A stretch of 15,478 bases of DNA. Origin: Bacilli bacterium. GTDB lineage: Bacteria; Bacillota_I; Bacilli_A; RF39; UBA660. Below are positions 1 to 9,131 of this stretch, piece by piece (position 1 is the first letter of the stretch; the number at the start of each line of letters is the position of its first letter). The translations under genes and the position numbers were made by a program. The stretch is taken from positions 1 through 15,478 of the forward strand of contig JAAWDB010000102.1 of NCBI GenBank assembly GCA_022793555.1, written 5' to 3'. The notes below the pieces were generated by a model that did not search any database, was not told the origin of the DNA, and saw nothing but the letters and a program-made list of their open reading frames with translations.

Positions 1-447
1 ACAACCATCTTGAATTTTTAAAAATGCTCTTGTATGAGATTTGAAGCGATTAATCGTCATATCTTCAAATGGTAAATTTCTAGTGTGATAAAAATCAATA
101 ATTTTGTTTTTAGATTTTAAAAACTCTTGAATTAATAAGACGATTTTACTTTTATCTTTATTACCAAGCAGAATATCAATATCTAAGGTTTTATAATATT
201 CTTTTTGATTTTCACTACTACACCCTGCAACAATCAAAATGGTATTAGGGTTGTTTCTTTTTATTTGACGAACAATTTTTTTAGATTTTTTATCTGCCAT
301 GTTAGTGACACTGCAAGTATTTATGATGGTGATATCGCTATTTTGTTTTTCGGTAAAGACAAAACCTTCGTTTTCTAAAAGTTCACGCATAATTTCGCTT
401 TCATAGGTATTAACTTTACATCCTAAGGTTGTTATATGAAATGTCAT
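1..447 (-). CDS. mtaB: tRNA methylthiotransferase MtaB-like, 5' part only (truncated by window edge)
   Basis: The product is a radical-SAM methylthiotransferase of the MiaB/RimO/MtaB group. MtaB adds a methylthio group to threonylcarbamoyladenosine at tRNA position 37. The 149 visible codons cover the N-terminal MTTase domain: the opening MTFHITTLGCKVNTYESE is typical of MtaB, and cysteines at residues 10, 45 (INTCSVTN) and 76 (VAGCSS) fit the three ligands of the auxiliary 4Fe-4S cluster. The last visible residues, KIQDGC, contain what should be the first cysteine of the radical-SAM CxxxCxxC motif, so most of the catalytic barrel and the TRAM domain lie outside the window. The ATG at 445-447 follows a good GGAAAGGA ribosome binding site, and a promoter lies at 502-529. 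MtaB is preferred over MiaB because of the LGCKVN...E opening; RimO is less likely. Confidence 0.88.
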   Translation of the reverse strand, partial: MTFHITTLGCKVNTYESEIMRELLENEGFVFTEKQNSDITIINTCSVTNMADKKSKKIVRQIKRNNPNTILIVAGCSSENQKEYYKTLDIDILLGNKDKSKIVLLIQEFLKSKNKIIDFYHTRNLPFEDMTINRFKSHTRAFLKIQDGC

Positions 448-501
448 TTATTCATTCCTTTCCATAATTTTGTTAATATAAAATACAAATTCTTATTTAA
501 C

Positions 502-529
502 TTTATATCATATTTTTTCAATGTGTCAA
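502..529 (-). promoter_or_regulatory. Sigma-A promoter of mtaB
   Basis: On the minus strand TTGACA (524-529) is followed after 16 bases by TATAAA (502-507), preceded by TG one base upstream, an extended -10. This leaves a leader of about 50 bases before the mtaB ATG at 447. The rest of 530-647 is AT-rich intergenic DNA in which I see no gene and no convincing U-tailed terminator for the gene upstream. Confidence 0.7.
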
Positions 530-647
530 TACCTAAAAATTTTTATAGTATAAATATTGATTTTCTGGTATAAATCCTTAACTTTTGGCTTATATACTAG
601 TCTTTAAGTTATATTAACTTATTACTTTTAAATAAACTTTAATTTAA

Positions 648-1619
648 TTATAGTTTAATGTCTACATCTTTACTAATATTCAAATCAATATTCCATTTTG
701 GTGGATAAAGAAAATCAATTTTATCCTTTTTCATGTATTTCTTCTTTATCCTAATTCTATTGCTTTTTAGTTCAGGAAACTTGGCTCTACAATATTTATC
801 GATTTCACAAAATAATCCTTGACAATCTATATATTGTAATTTTCTGTTTCCTATTTTTTTAAATTCAATACCAAGTCTTTCAAATTCCTCTTCTTGATGT
901 TCATACATCCACTTTATAACGTCTTCTTTGCTCATATCCCCAATGTCGTAAAAACATTTTTTAATTCCCCTTATTGATCCTGGACCAACAACAGTAAATT
1001 CTGTTTCTGTAAAATTTGTAACTTCACTGTAGTTTATATCTGTAATGAGCTGATAAGCCATAAAATTACCAATTAACGGATATGATTTTAAATAATTAAA
1101 TGCTTCCTCCATACTTTTAGAATTTATAATTTTTTCTTGTAAATTATCTTCTACAAACATCTTCTTCAAAAGTGCTAAGTGATTTTCATGTTTTTTTTCA
1201 AATCCAAACGCTTTTGTTGGACAAGAAATATAAGCGTCGTTGTATATTCTAATATTATTCAAAACTGCTTCTTCTAATATTTTTTTGCATTTATTAAAAT
1301 TAAAACTACAAAGTTTAATATCTCCCATTTTTGATATTAATAATTCCCATGTACTTTCCTTATTAAATAATTTAAATAATATAATTCTAAATATCATATC
1401 TTCATCTGAATACTTATGTCCGTTATATATAACATTTTTTAATAGATATTGAGAAACTCTATCACTAGCCCTATATGCATTACAGAATTTATACTTTTGT
1501 AAAATTGGATCATCTGTCCATGGTTCTTCTTTGTTATTTAATTTATTATAAAATATATTCTGCCTCTCAGCTGCAAAATACCAATATAAATCATATACTT
1601 CTTGCCTTTTCTTAATCAT
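648..1619 (-). CDS. Putative DNA base hypermodification protein (5-hmdU kinase helical domain / aGPT-PPlase-like)
   Basis: The 323-residue soluble protein resembles the family described as the 5-hydroxymethyl-dU DNA kinase helical domain or alpha-glutamyl/putrescinyl-thymine pyrophosphorylase, helical enzymes related to HhH DNA glycosylases that help build hypermodified thymines in phage DNA. Family-like blocks are NAYRASDRVSQYL (47-59), RIILFKLFNKESTW (78-91), PLIGNFMAYQLITD (181-194), VGPGSIRGIKKCF (211-223), CQGLFCEIDKYCR (266-278) and a terminal YPPKW (305-309). No P-loop kinase domain is present, so it is not the full phage-type kinase. The ATG at 1617-1619 has an AAGGAG site and its own promoter directly after the previous gene's terminator. 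Neighbours are housekeeping or unknown genes, with no methylase, nuclease or phage gene in view. It looks more AT-rich and richer in Asn, Lys, Ile and Tyr than the chaperone genes, which may mean transfer. Assignment is from remembered motifs; the substrate is inferred. Confidence 0.65.
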   Translation of the reverse strand: MIKKRQEVYDLYWYFAAERQNIFYNKLNNKEEPWTDDPILQKYKFCNAYRASDRVSQYLLKNVIYNGHKYSDEDMIFRIILFKLFNKESTWELLISKMGDIKLCSFNFNKCKKILEEAVLNNIRIYNDAYISCPTKAFGFEKKHENHLALLKKMFVEDNLQEKIINSKSMEEAFNYLKSYPLIGNFMAYQLITDINYSEVTNFTETEFTVVGPGSIRGIKKCFYDIGDMSKEDVIKWMYEHQEEEFERLGIEFKKIGNRKLQYIDCQGLFCEIDKYCRAKFPELKSNRIRIKKKYMKKDKIDFLYPPKWNIDLNISKDVDIKL

Positions 1620-1643
1620 TAAAATTTCTCCTTTTATAAAAAT

Positions 1644-1670
1644 AGTATACCATATTCTATTTTTATAAAA
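1644..1670 (-). promoter_or_regulatory. Promoter of the hypermodification-like gene
   Basis: On the minus strand an extended -10, TGG-TATACT (TATACT at 1644-1649), lies about 25 bases before the ATG at 1619. The -35 region is a T-rich stretch without a good TTGACA match. It starts where the U-tract of the upstream terminator ends, so the gene appears to be independently transcribed with a leader of roughly 20 bases. Confidence 0.5.
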
Positions 1671-1692
1671 AAATTAGACGAAAGTCTAATTT
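1664..1692 (-). terminator. Intrinsic terminator of the one-helix membrane protein gene
   Basis: A 9-bp perfect stem (1671-1679 with 1684-1692) around a 4-base loop is followed on the minus strand by a run of T. The TAG stop codon (1686-1688) of the upstream gene lies inside the first arm of the stem. Confidence 0.85.
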
Positions 1693-2243
1693 AAGAGTTC
1701 ATTTAATTGTTTCAATGTTTTTAAGAATGCTTCTTCGTGATCATAAGTAAATAATTTTACTTCAATTCTTGGTGGCTCTTCGGTAATATCTAAATTGGTT
1801 AAATTATCAATATTTATTTTTTTAACTTTTATTGTATCGTCGATGATCTTTTCTGCATCATAATTAATGGGATGATTTTGAACATTTTTTATTAATTCAT
1901 CATAGCTTATAATCGCTTTTTCTTCTTGTTCGGCTTCGAAGGCAGTCATATCTATTACTGGAGTTGGCTTTTCATCGATGGTATTTACAATTTCACGTAA
2001 ATCAATTATTTCATTATCCGTTTCCAATGATAGGTTATTTTCTTCTTCTTTATAGATATTGTTCTGGTCGTTTGAGGTATCAATTTTTTTGATTGTGGGC
2101 TCTAGGTCATCATCGTTCATTTTCATAATATAAATTAAAGAGATAATTAGAATAATTAAAATAAGAATAGCAAAGTACAAAATATAATCGATAAAAGATA
2201 AGGTTTTTAAAAACGAAATCATATCTTGTAAAAAATGGATCAT
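1686..2243 (-). CDS. Single-pass membrane protein of unknown function
   Basis: I do not recognise this 185-residue protein. One strong hydrophobic helix spans residues 19-40 (FIDYILYFAILILIILIISL), followed by KMNDDD and a long acidic tail with low-complexity stretches, probably cytoplasmic if positive-inside topology holds. Two blocks look non-random: EAEQEEKAIISYDELI (about 103-118) and a final EEAFLKTLKQLNELL helix. Such a tail suits an adaptor or scaffold, but that is inference only. A GTG nine bases upstream (2250-2252) would add three residues, yet the AGGAA ribosome binding site ends directly before that GTG and sits nine bases from the ATG at 2241-2243, so I use the ATG. It is a single-gene unit with its own terminator at 1664-1692. 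Confidence 0.75.
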   Translation of the reverse strand: MIHFLQDMISFLKTLSFIDYILYFAILILIILIISLIYIMKMNDDDLEPTIKKIDTSNDQNNIYKEEENNLSLETDNEIIDLREIVNTIDEKPTPVIDMTAFEAEQEEKAIISYDELIKNVQNHPINYDAEKIIDDTIKVKKINIDNLTNLDITEEPPRIEVKLFTYDHEEAFLKTLKQLNELLN

Positions 2244-2264
2244 AAACTTCACTTCCTGTTTATA

Positions 2265-2273
2265 ATATTAGCA
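2265..2273 (-). promoter_or_regulatory. Possible extended -10 for the one-helix membrane protein gene
   Basis: TGC-TAATAT on the minus strand (TAATAT at 2265-2270) resembles an extended -10, but no good -35 is seen and the implied leader is very short. It is the best candidate in this gap. Confidence 0.3.
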
Positions 2274-2308
2274 TATTTTGACTTTTAAATACATTTTATT
2301 TTTGCTAC

Positions 2309-2329
2309 TTTACATCAATGTGGTGTAAA
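2309..2329. repeat. Inverted repeat upstream of the one-helix membrane protein gene
   Basis: TTTACATC (2309-2316) and GGTGTAAA (2322-2329) form an inverted repeat around a 5-base centre: six perfect pairs at the outer ends, one inner mismatch and one further pair. It lies between the upstream gene's terminator and the candidate -10 of the downstream gene, where an operator could sit. No known regulator motif is recognised. Confidence 0.35.
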
Positions 2330-2330
2330 C

Positions 2331-2355
2331 AAAAAGAGCAAAAGTATTGCTCTTT
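2331..2355 (-). terminator. Intrinsic terminator of the DUF6273-like surface protein gene
   Basis: A 9-bp perfect stem (2333-2341 with 2347-2355, loop 2342-2346) is followed on the minus strand by TTTTTGTTT. The TAA stop codon at 2354-2356 overlaps the base of the stem. Confidence 0.85.
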
Positions 2356-3586
2356 ACTGTGTATTTACAACGTATGGGTTATCTAGTGATCCAGTGCCAC
2401 TTACTGTTGCTTTTTTTATAATATTTATGACAGGCCTTACACCGCGAAATAGGACTCCGTTTGTTCCACTATTTAACTGTCCGTTTTTTTGAATTTCAAT
2501 ATAACTTATTGCGCCATCGTTATTTTTTGCTGGACTCATGGTCCACCAGCCACTTTTTATGTTTTCGTTATACAAATAAAAATTTTCATTAGAACCTTTG
2601 TTATTTGCTCCAGCAAATGATAATTCATCCGCTGTTAAAAGTCCTATTTTGGCAGTATTAGTTGTACCTAAACATTGGAAAATTGGGTCTTTATTAGTAT
2701 AAATTCTGGTTATCGAAGAATATCCAGTTTCACCGTTAGTGGCATCAGTACAAAAACGGTAATTGGCAATTAAATGATCGAAGTTATTTAAAGTACTGTT
2801 GTACCAAGAGGTTAATTCTTGATAAATATTTGAGGTTTCAAAAACTAGGTCAAATTGTTCTTTATAAAATTGGGTATTGTTATTTATAAGATCATTTAAA
2901 ATTAATTTTATAGTGCCATCACCATTAATTTTAACGATTCGCCATGTTAAATCGGCAAATGTGACGTAATTATTTTTCGCTGACCCACGAAAATAATAAC
3001 TGGTTCCTGAGTCATCGGTACTTTCAATTAATCCCTCTTCTTCTGTTGCAATCTCTCCAAGCGCAGTAATCGCTTTTTCATTGATAATATTGTTTTTTAA
3101 AATTACGTTTGCAAAAGTGTTCATGTCTTTTTCTATTTCTACAGTTAATTTACCATCAATTTTTTTCTTTTCTGGATTATCTATTATAAAGGTATAACTA
3201 TGCGTTTCGTTTCCATTAATTTTAATGGTTCCCGAATAAGTATAAGAACCATTTGTTAATTTTTTAGAAATGGTTTGAAACCCTTCACGATCACTTTGCA
3301 ATTCAAAATTAATTCCATCTTCTGTTTGAATATTTTCTAAGGCTAAGTTGTAATAATAGGAAATACTAGATGTGTTTGTAATTGAAAATGTATATTGGTT
3401 TGTCAAACTGGTGTCTATTGTTTGTCCGTTAATAAAATTGAACGATAAATCGCCATCAACAAAAACGGTAGCGTGATCTTCATTCGGTTCAATTTTTTCA
3501 AAGTATATATATCCAATTCCTATGCCAATGGTGCAAGCTACCAAGATGACAATAAAGGTAAGAGCTATTTTATATTTTTTTAACAT
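2354..3586 (-). CDS. Membrane-anchored surface protein with DUF6273-like C-terminal domain
   Basis: The 410-residue protein starts MLKKYK followed by a hydrophobic segment at about 7-29, so it is membrane-anchored with the rest outside the cell. Residues about 35-155 look like a beta-sandwich (alternating hydrophobic strands, FSITNTSS). From about 195 there is a domain of the DUF6273 type common in surface proteins of gut Firmicutes: TFADLTWRIVKINGDGTIKL (209-228), IGLLTADELSFAGANN (314-329), SGWWTMSP (345-352), GVRPVIN (382-388) and a closing SGTGSLDNPYVV. LVAC at 15-18 matches a lipobox, but the hydrophobic stretch runs on past the cysteine, so a signal anchor is more likely than a lipoprotein. 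The ATG at 3584-3586 is preferred to a TTG six bases upstream because of its spacing from AAGGA. A consensus promoter precedes it. The ligand and role are unknown. Confidence 0.75.
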   Translation of the reverse strand: MLKKYKIALTFIVILVACTIGIGIGYIYFEKIEPNEDHATVFVDGDLSFNFINGQTIDTSLTNQYTFSITNTSSISYYYNLALENIQTEDGINFELQSDREGFQTISKKLTNGSYTYSGTIKINGNETHSYTFIIDNPEKKKIDGKLTVEIEKDMNTFANVILKNNIINEKAITALGEIATEEEGLIESTDDSGTSYYFRGSAKNNYVTFADLTWRIVKINGDGTIKLILNDLINNNTQFYKEQFDLVFETSNIYQELTSWYNSTLNNFDHLIANYRFCTDATNGETGYSSITRIYTNKDPIFQCLGTTNTAKIGLLTADELSFAGANNKGSNENFYLYNENIKSGWWTMSPAKNNDGAISYIEIQKNGQLNSGTNGVLFRGVRPVINIIKKATVSGTGSLDNPYVVNTQ

Positions 3587-3610
3587 GGCCAATCCATCCT
3601 TATTATATTA

Positions 3611-3639
3611 AGTATAGAGCTCATCTTTTTTTTTGTCAA
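3611..3639 (-). promoter_or_regulatory. Consensus sigma-A promoter of the DUF6273-like gene
   Basis: A perfect TTGACA (3634-3639), a 17-base spacer containing an A-run, and TATACT (3611-3616) lie on the minus strand, about 25 bases before the ATG. It directly abuts the U-tract of the dnaJ terminator. This is one of the best promoter matches in the window and predicts strong constitutive transcription. Confidence 0.85.
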
Positions 3640-3644
3640 ATAAA

Positions 3645-3676
3645 TCCGAAAAAAAGCAAGTTTTTTATCTTGCTTT
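3645..3676 (-). terminator. Intrinsic terminator of the hrcA-grpE-dnaK-pepF-dnaJ operon
   Basis: An 8-bp perfect stem (3653-3660 with 3669-3676, loop 3661-3668) is followed on the minus strand by a T-run. The dnaJ TAA stop (3675-3677) overlaps the stem. It closes the heat-shock operon. Confidence 0.88.
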
Positions 3677-4796
3677 ATAAATATTGGTTGAATTTTTTTA
3701 TTTCACTATCATTTTCTAAGTTGGTATCACGAAGATTATCCATTAATTTCTTTTGTTCTCTTGATAGTTTCGTTGGAATGACAACATGGATAATGACATA
3801 CATGTCCCCTTTGCGTAAAGAATTGACTCCTTTTACACCTTTTCCTTTTAGTTTTAATTTGCTTCCATTTTGGGTTCCAGCTTTGATTTCTAAGTAAACA
3901 TTGCCATCGGTGGTAGGAATTTCTTTTTTACATCCTAAAACGGCATCGGTAATTGTAATTGGTACCGTTAGGTATAGGTCTATGCCATCTCGTTCAAAGA
4001 TAGGACTATTTTTAACTTTAAATTCAAAATAGATATCACCATTTGGTCCACCGTTATATCCAGCTTCCCCTTTTCCTGTGATTTTTAGTTGATGGCCTGT
4101 ATCAACTCCTTCTGGGATATTGATTTCAATTTTCTTTTTGGTACGAATATGGCCAGTTCCTTTGCAATGATTGCATTTCCGCTCATAAGTTTTTCCTCGT
4201 CCATTACAAGTTTTACAAGTCGTTTCGGTTTGGAAGATTCCTAAAAAGCTACGTTGTTCTTCAATGATTCTACCTCGTCCATTACAAGCAGAACAAGTCG
4301 TTTCTCCAAAACCACCTTTTCCACTACATTCATCACATTCTTCATCAAGTTCTAGTGAGATCTCTTTTTTGCAACCTTTGACGGCTTCTTCAAAACTTAA
4401 ATCGACATTAATTAAACGATCGCGACCTTTTTGAGGACGATTGGCACTTCTTCCTCTAGAACCTCCAAAAGAAGAAAATCCACCAAAGCCACCACCGAAT
4501 AAATCATCGAAAATGCTAGAAAAATCAAAATCTTCGGTACTAAAGCCTCCGAATCCTCCAGCCCCTCCCCCGTTTTGGAATGCTGCGTGGCCAAATTGAT
4601 CGTATTGTCTTTTCTTTTCTGAATCAGATAAGACCGAATATGCTTCACCAATTTCTTTAAATTTTTCTTCAGCGCCTGGATCTTTATTTACATCTGGGTG
4701 ATATTGTTTGGCAAGTTTTCGGAAAGCTCGTTTGATGTCTTCATCACTAGCTCCTTTTTGAAGTCCTAAGACTTCATAATAATCTTTTTTATTCAT
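3675..4796 (-). CDS. dnaJ: Chaperone protein DnaJ (Hsp40)
   Basis: DnaJ is the cytoplasmic co-chaperone that delivers unfolded substrates to DnaK and stimulates its ATPase. At 373 residues it is full length. The J-domain (1-70) contains the HPD triad at 33-35. A Gly/Phe linker follows at about 75-112. The zinc-binding region holds four CxxCxGxG repeats (C154/C157, C168/C171, C194/C197, C208/C211), binding two zinc ions in the family. The substrate-binding C-terminal domains follow from about 215. The ATG at 4794-4796 lies two bases after the pepF stop, and its GAAGGTGA ribosome binding site is inside the end of pepF, so the two are probably translationally coupled. It is the last gene of the operon, with its terminator overlapping the stop codon. 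Confidence 0.97.
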   Translation of the reverse strand: MNKKDYYEVLGLQKGASDEDIKRAFRKLAKQYHPDVNKDPGAEEKFKEIGEAYSVLSDSEKKRQYDQFGHAAFQNGGGAGGFGGFSTEDFDFSSIFDDLFGGGFGGFSSFGGSRGRSANRPQKGRDRLINVDLSFEEAVKGCKKEISLELDEECDECSGKGGFGETTCSACNGRGRIIEEQRSFLGIFQTETTCKTCNGRGKTYERKCNHCKGTGHIRTKKKIEINIPEGVDTGHQLKITGKGEAGYNGGPNGDIYFEFKVKNSPIFERDGIDLYLTVPITITDAVLGCKKEIPTTDGNVYLEIKAGTQNGSKLKLKGKGVKGVNSLRKGDMYVIIHVVIPTKLSREQKKLMDNLRDTNLENDSEIKKFNQYL

Positions 4797-4798
4797 TT

Positions 4799-6598
4799 TT
4801 ATTCACCTTCTTTTTGAATTGTTTCGTAAAGTTTTATTTGGGAAATAAAGAAATTAATACCACTTTCAAAGACTTTTGGATCTTTTAAATCTATGCCAAG
4901 TTTTTCATAAACTTCTTCTGGATACATATTTGATCCACATTTTAAGAATGCTATGTATTTTTCTAAAATTCCTTCTTCTTTTTTGGTTATTTTATCAGCG
5001 ATAAGCCCCGCAACAACTACACAAACCGCATAACTATATAGATAAAAATTCATATAATAATGACTTCTTGTTACCCATGAGAACTTAGAATATCCGTCAT
5101 CTTTTATTATTGTTCCAAGATAATCTTTAAAAGATTTTTCTACTAAATCATTTAAGAAATTGGCGGTAATGGTATTGCCTGCTGCGACATGTTCATACAT
5201 TTTTTGCTCGATTTCGCCTTCACGTATTGCGCCAAAGAAGTTATTTTGAAATGTTTTTAAGGTGTGTTCAATTCCTCGTAATTTTTCTTTCGTTGTTTTT
5301 CCATGTTGGGCAATATAATTATTTACTAAAAATTCATTGGTTAACGAAGCTACTTCAGCGACAAAAGTTGAAGTATTACGATACCACAATGGATTTACAT
5401 CATTAACAAATTGATGATGAACATTGTGACCTGCTTCATGAGCAATGGTTAAAATATCGCTGAATTTCTCTTTAAATGTTAAAACGATTCGAGAATCTTT
5501 GGTGTAAGTAGAACAGCTATATCCTCCATTAACTTTACCTTTGTATCCACAATAATCGATGTAATGATGATCAAAAACTTTCTTTAATTTTTCTTGATAT
5601 TCTTTTCCTAGTGGTTTTAAGGCTTCTAAAATGATTTTTTCGGCCTCTTCGATGGAATAGCTAGTATCACTATCGTTCCATTCTAATAATGTATCGTAGT
5701 TATGAAGTGTTTTTAACCCCAAAGTTTTTTTCATTAAACGATAGTAATTTTGCCAAGCTTTTTTATTTTCTTTGGCTGATGATTTTAAGTTTTCAAAAAC
5801 CTCGTTTGATATATGAATGTTTTTTAGTTTCCGTTCCCAAGGAGATTCAAAATTTCTTAGTCTTGCTACATTAATACTATTTTTAACATAGTTATGTAAT
5901 AGTGCACTTTCTGTATTTTGGTATTGCATTATGGTAGCCCCAAATTGGGAATTTGCTTTTTTACGAATTTTTCCGTCTTTTTCTTTTTTTAAATTACCAA
6001 TGTTATTGGCAGCAATTTCAATAGTTGCTCCATTAGGCATTTTAATTTTTCCATAATTATGATCTGAGTTAATTAATGTTGATGACATTTTTTCGTAGCT
6101 TGTAAATGTTTCACTAAGAACGCAAAGTATTTTTTCTTCGGCTTCTGATAGTGTATGCTTCTTTTGTTCATAGATTTCATCGAGCCAATGTTTGTATTTT
6201 TGAAGACTTGAATTGCCGCTTACTAGTTTTTGATATTCAATTTCTGATAAAGCAACAATTTCTGGTTCAAAAAAGGAAGTAGAAGCTTCAAAATCTGTAT
6301 TTACGCTACTAATTTTGTTTAACATGGCAATATATTCTTCATTGTCTAAATCAACATCGTGGTTTAACATGGCATACACATATAAATCCATGATATCAGA
6401 AGAACATTGGATGTAATCTGTTAAAAATGTTTCTAGTTTTTTTTCTTCGTTTAATTGTGCTTGAAATTTTTTTAGTTTTGGTATTTTTTCTTTCACTTTT
6501 TTTAGAGTGTTTTCCCACTCTTCGTTGTTCGCATAAAAATCATCTAAGTTAAAACGATAATTTTGAGGAACTTCTAATCGATTTTGATATTCTAACAT
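4799..6598 (-). CDS. pepF: Oligoendopeptidase F (M3 family zinc metallopeptidase)
   Basis: PepF is a cytoplasmic zinc endopeptidase that cleaves short peptides, roughly 7-17 residues long. The 599-residue protein has the usual length. The active site [14 protein letters not shown] gives zinc ligands H387 and H391 with catalytic E388, and E415 in FVAEVAS is the expected third ligand. An all-helical N-terminal oligoendopeptidase domain precedes it, and the C-terminal [15 protein letters not shown] region is typical of substrate-binding tyrosines in this family. An ATG at 6617-6619 would add seven residues, but it lies in the 3' arm of a hairpin and lacks a ribosome binding site. The ATG at 6596-6598 follows GAAAGG at six bases and gives the normal start [11 protein letters not shown]. 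Its place between dnaK and dnaJ is unusual and implies heat-shock co-expression. Confidence 0.93.
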   Translation of the reverse strand: MLEYQNRLEVPQNYRFNLDDFYANNEEWENTLKKVKEKIPKLKKFQAQLNEEKKLETFLTDYIQCSSDIMDLYVYAMLNHDVDLDNEEYIAMLNKISSVNTDFEASTSFFEPEIVALSEIEYQKLVSGNSSLQKYKHWLDEIYEQKKHTLSEAEEKILCVLSETFTSYEKMSSTLINSDHNYGKIKMPNGATIEIAANNIGNLKKEKDGKIRKKANSQFGATIMQYQNTESALLHNYVKNSINVARLRNFESPWERKLKNIHISNEVFENLKSSAKENKKAWQNYYRLMKKTLGLKTLHNYDTLLEWNDSDTSYSIEEAEKIILEALKPLGKEYQEKLKKVFDHHYIDYCGYKGKVNGGYSCSTYTKDSRIVLTFKEKFSDILTIAHEAGHNVHHQFVNDVNPLWYRNTSTFVAEVASLTNEFLVNNYIAQHGKTTKEKLRGIEHTLKTFQNNFFGAIREGEIEQKMYEHVAAGNTITANFLNDLVEKSFKDYLGTIIKDDGYSKFSWVTRSHYYMNFYLYSYAVCVVVAGLIADKITKKEEGILEKYIAFLKCGSNMYPEEVYEKLGIDLKDPKVFESGINFFISQIKLYETIQKEGE

Positions 6599-6617
6599 AA
6601 TAAACCTTTCATTCACC

Positions 6618-6650
6618 ATAGAAAAGCTCTAGTTTCCTAGAACTTTCTAT
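6618..6650 (-). promoter_or_regulatory. GAAA-capped intercistronic hairpin between dnaK and pepF
   Basis: On the minus strand arms of 14 and 15 bases pair around a GAAA tetraloop closed by G-C, with one bulged base and one G-U pair. That wobble pairs only in minus-strand RNA; the opposite strand would have a C-A mismatch. No U-tract follows in the direction of transcription, so it is unlikely to be a terminator. It may stabilise or direct processing of the dnaK mRNA segment, as intercistronic hairpins do in other chaperone operons. That role is inferred. Confidence 0.6.
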
Positions 6651-6658
6651 AGTTATTT

Positions 6659-8488
<1,830 letters not shown>

Positions 8489-8507
8489 TTAATCACCTTT
8501 CTTTATT

Positions 8508-8522
8508 GGCAAAATAATTGCC
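8508..8522 (-). other. Small hairpin in the grpE-dnaK gap
   Basis: GGCAA and TTGCC form a 5-bp stem with a 5-base loop about 20 bases before the dnaK ATG. No U-run follows, so it is not a terminator. It could mildly affect dnaK translation or be chance. The rest of this 70-base gap is AT-rich and holds no other signal I can name. Confidence 0.3.
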
Positions 8523-8555
8523 TATTTTTTGAGTATTTTTACAGTTTTATTTTTT

Positions 8556-9131
8556 TTAATTATTTACTTTTACCATAGCAGGACGAATGGTTTTGTCTTT
8601 ATAGGTGTATCCTTTTTGGAGACAATCTAAGACAATATTTTCTTCTTTTGTATCATCGTGCTCAGTTAAAACTGCTTCCATGTTGCTTGGATCAAAAGGT
8701 TGTCCAATACACTCAATTTCTTTTACTTCCATTTCCTCTAAAATATTTTTTAGATTGGAATAAATCATTTTAAAGCCACTTAAGAATTTGCTTACTTCAT
8801 CTTCTAAATTGTCATCGTCCATGTTAATTGCGCGTTCAAAATTATCAATGACAGGAAGTATTTTTTTTATTAAGGCTTCTCCATCGTATTTTAATAAACG
8901 AGCAATTTCTTCACTGTTTCGTCGTTTGATATTTTGTAGTTCTGCATTAATTCTTAATACTTTATCGTTTAATGTGGCGTTTTCTTCTTTTAATTTTAGA
9001 ATTTCGGCGTCACTTGCTTTTTCCTTTTTATTCTTTTTTTCTTTTTTTTTCGGAAGTTCATTATCTAAATTTACTTCAGTTTGTTCTATGTTTTGTTCTA
9101 ATGTCTCTTTCTTTTCTTCCACTTGCGTCAC
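8556..9131 (-). CDS. grpE: Nucleotide exchange factor GrpE
   Basis: GrpE is the dimeric cytoplasmic factor that releases ADP from DnaK. At 191 residues it has a charged, disordered N-terminus (about 1-45, very Glu/Lys-rich), a long coiled-coil helix (LKEENATLNDKVLRINAEL onward) with the family sequence LIKKILPVIDNFERA, and the C-terminal beta-domain ending CLQKGYTYKDKTIRPAMVKV, a clear GrpE signature. The start is a GTG (9129-9131) whose last bases overlap the hrcA TGA in a GTGA arrangement. The site before it (AAAGAG) is weak, so translation probably depends on ribosomes terminating on hrcA. No in-frame ATG offers a better start near the N-terminus. Confidence 0.95.
   Translation of the reverse strand: MTQVEEKKETLEQNIEQTEVNLDNELPKKKEKKNKKEKASDAEILKLKEENATLNDKVLRINAELQNIKRRNSEEIARLLKYDGEALIKKILPVIDNFERAINMDDDNLEDEVSKFLSGFKMIYSNLKNILEEMEVKEIECIGQPFDPSNMEAVLTEHDDTKEENIVLDCLQKGYTYKDKTIRPAMVKVNN

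Noticed and set aside
606-620. AAGTTA-TAT-TAACTT hairpin as terminator of the hypermodification-like gene
   Set aside because: It is only six A-T-rich pairs with no U-run on the minus strand; I cannot support it as a terminator.
3530-3586. Lipoprotein signal (LVAC) in the DUF6273-like protein
   Set aside because: The hydrophobic segment continues about ten residues past the cysteine, which suits a signal anchor better than a lipoprotein.
3587-3592. TTG start for the DUF6273-like protein
   Set aside because: It is too close to the AAGGA site; the ATG six bases downstream has better spacing.
6599-6619. Seven-codon extension of PepF from the ATG at 6619
   Set aside because: That ATG lies in a hairpin arm without a ribosome binding site; the ATG at 6598 has GAAAGG at six bases and gives the usual N-terminus.
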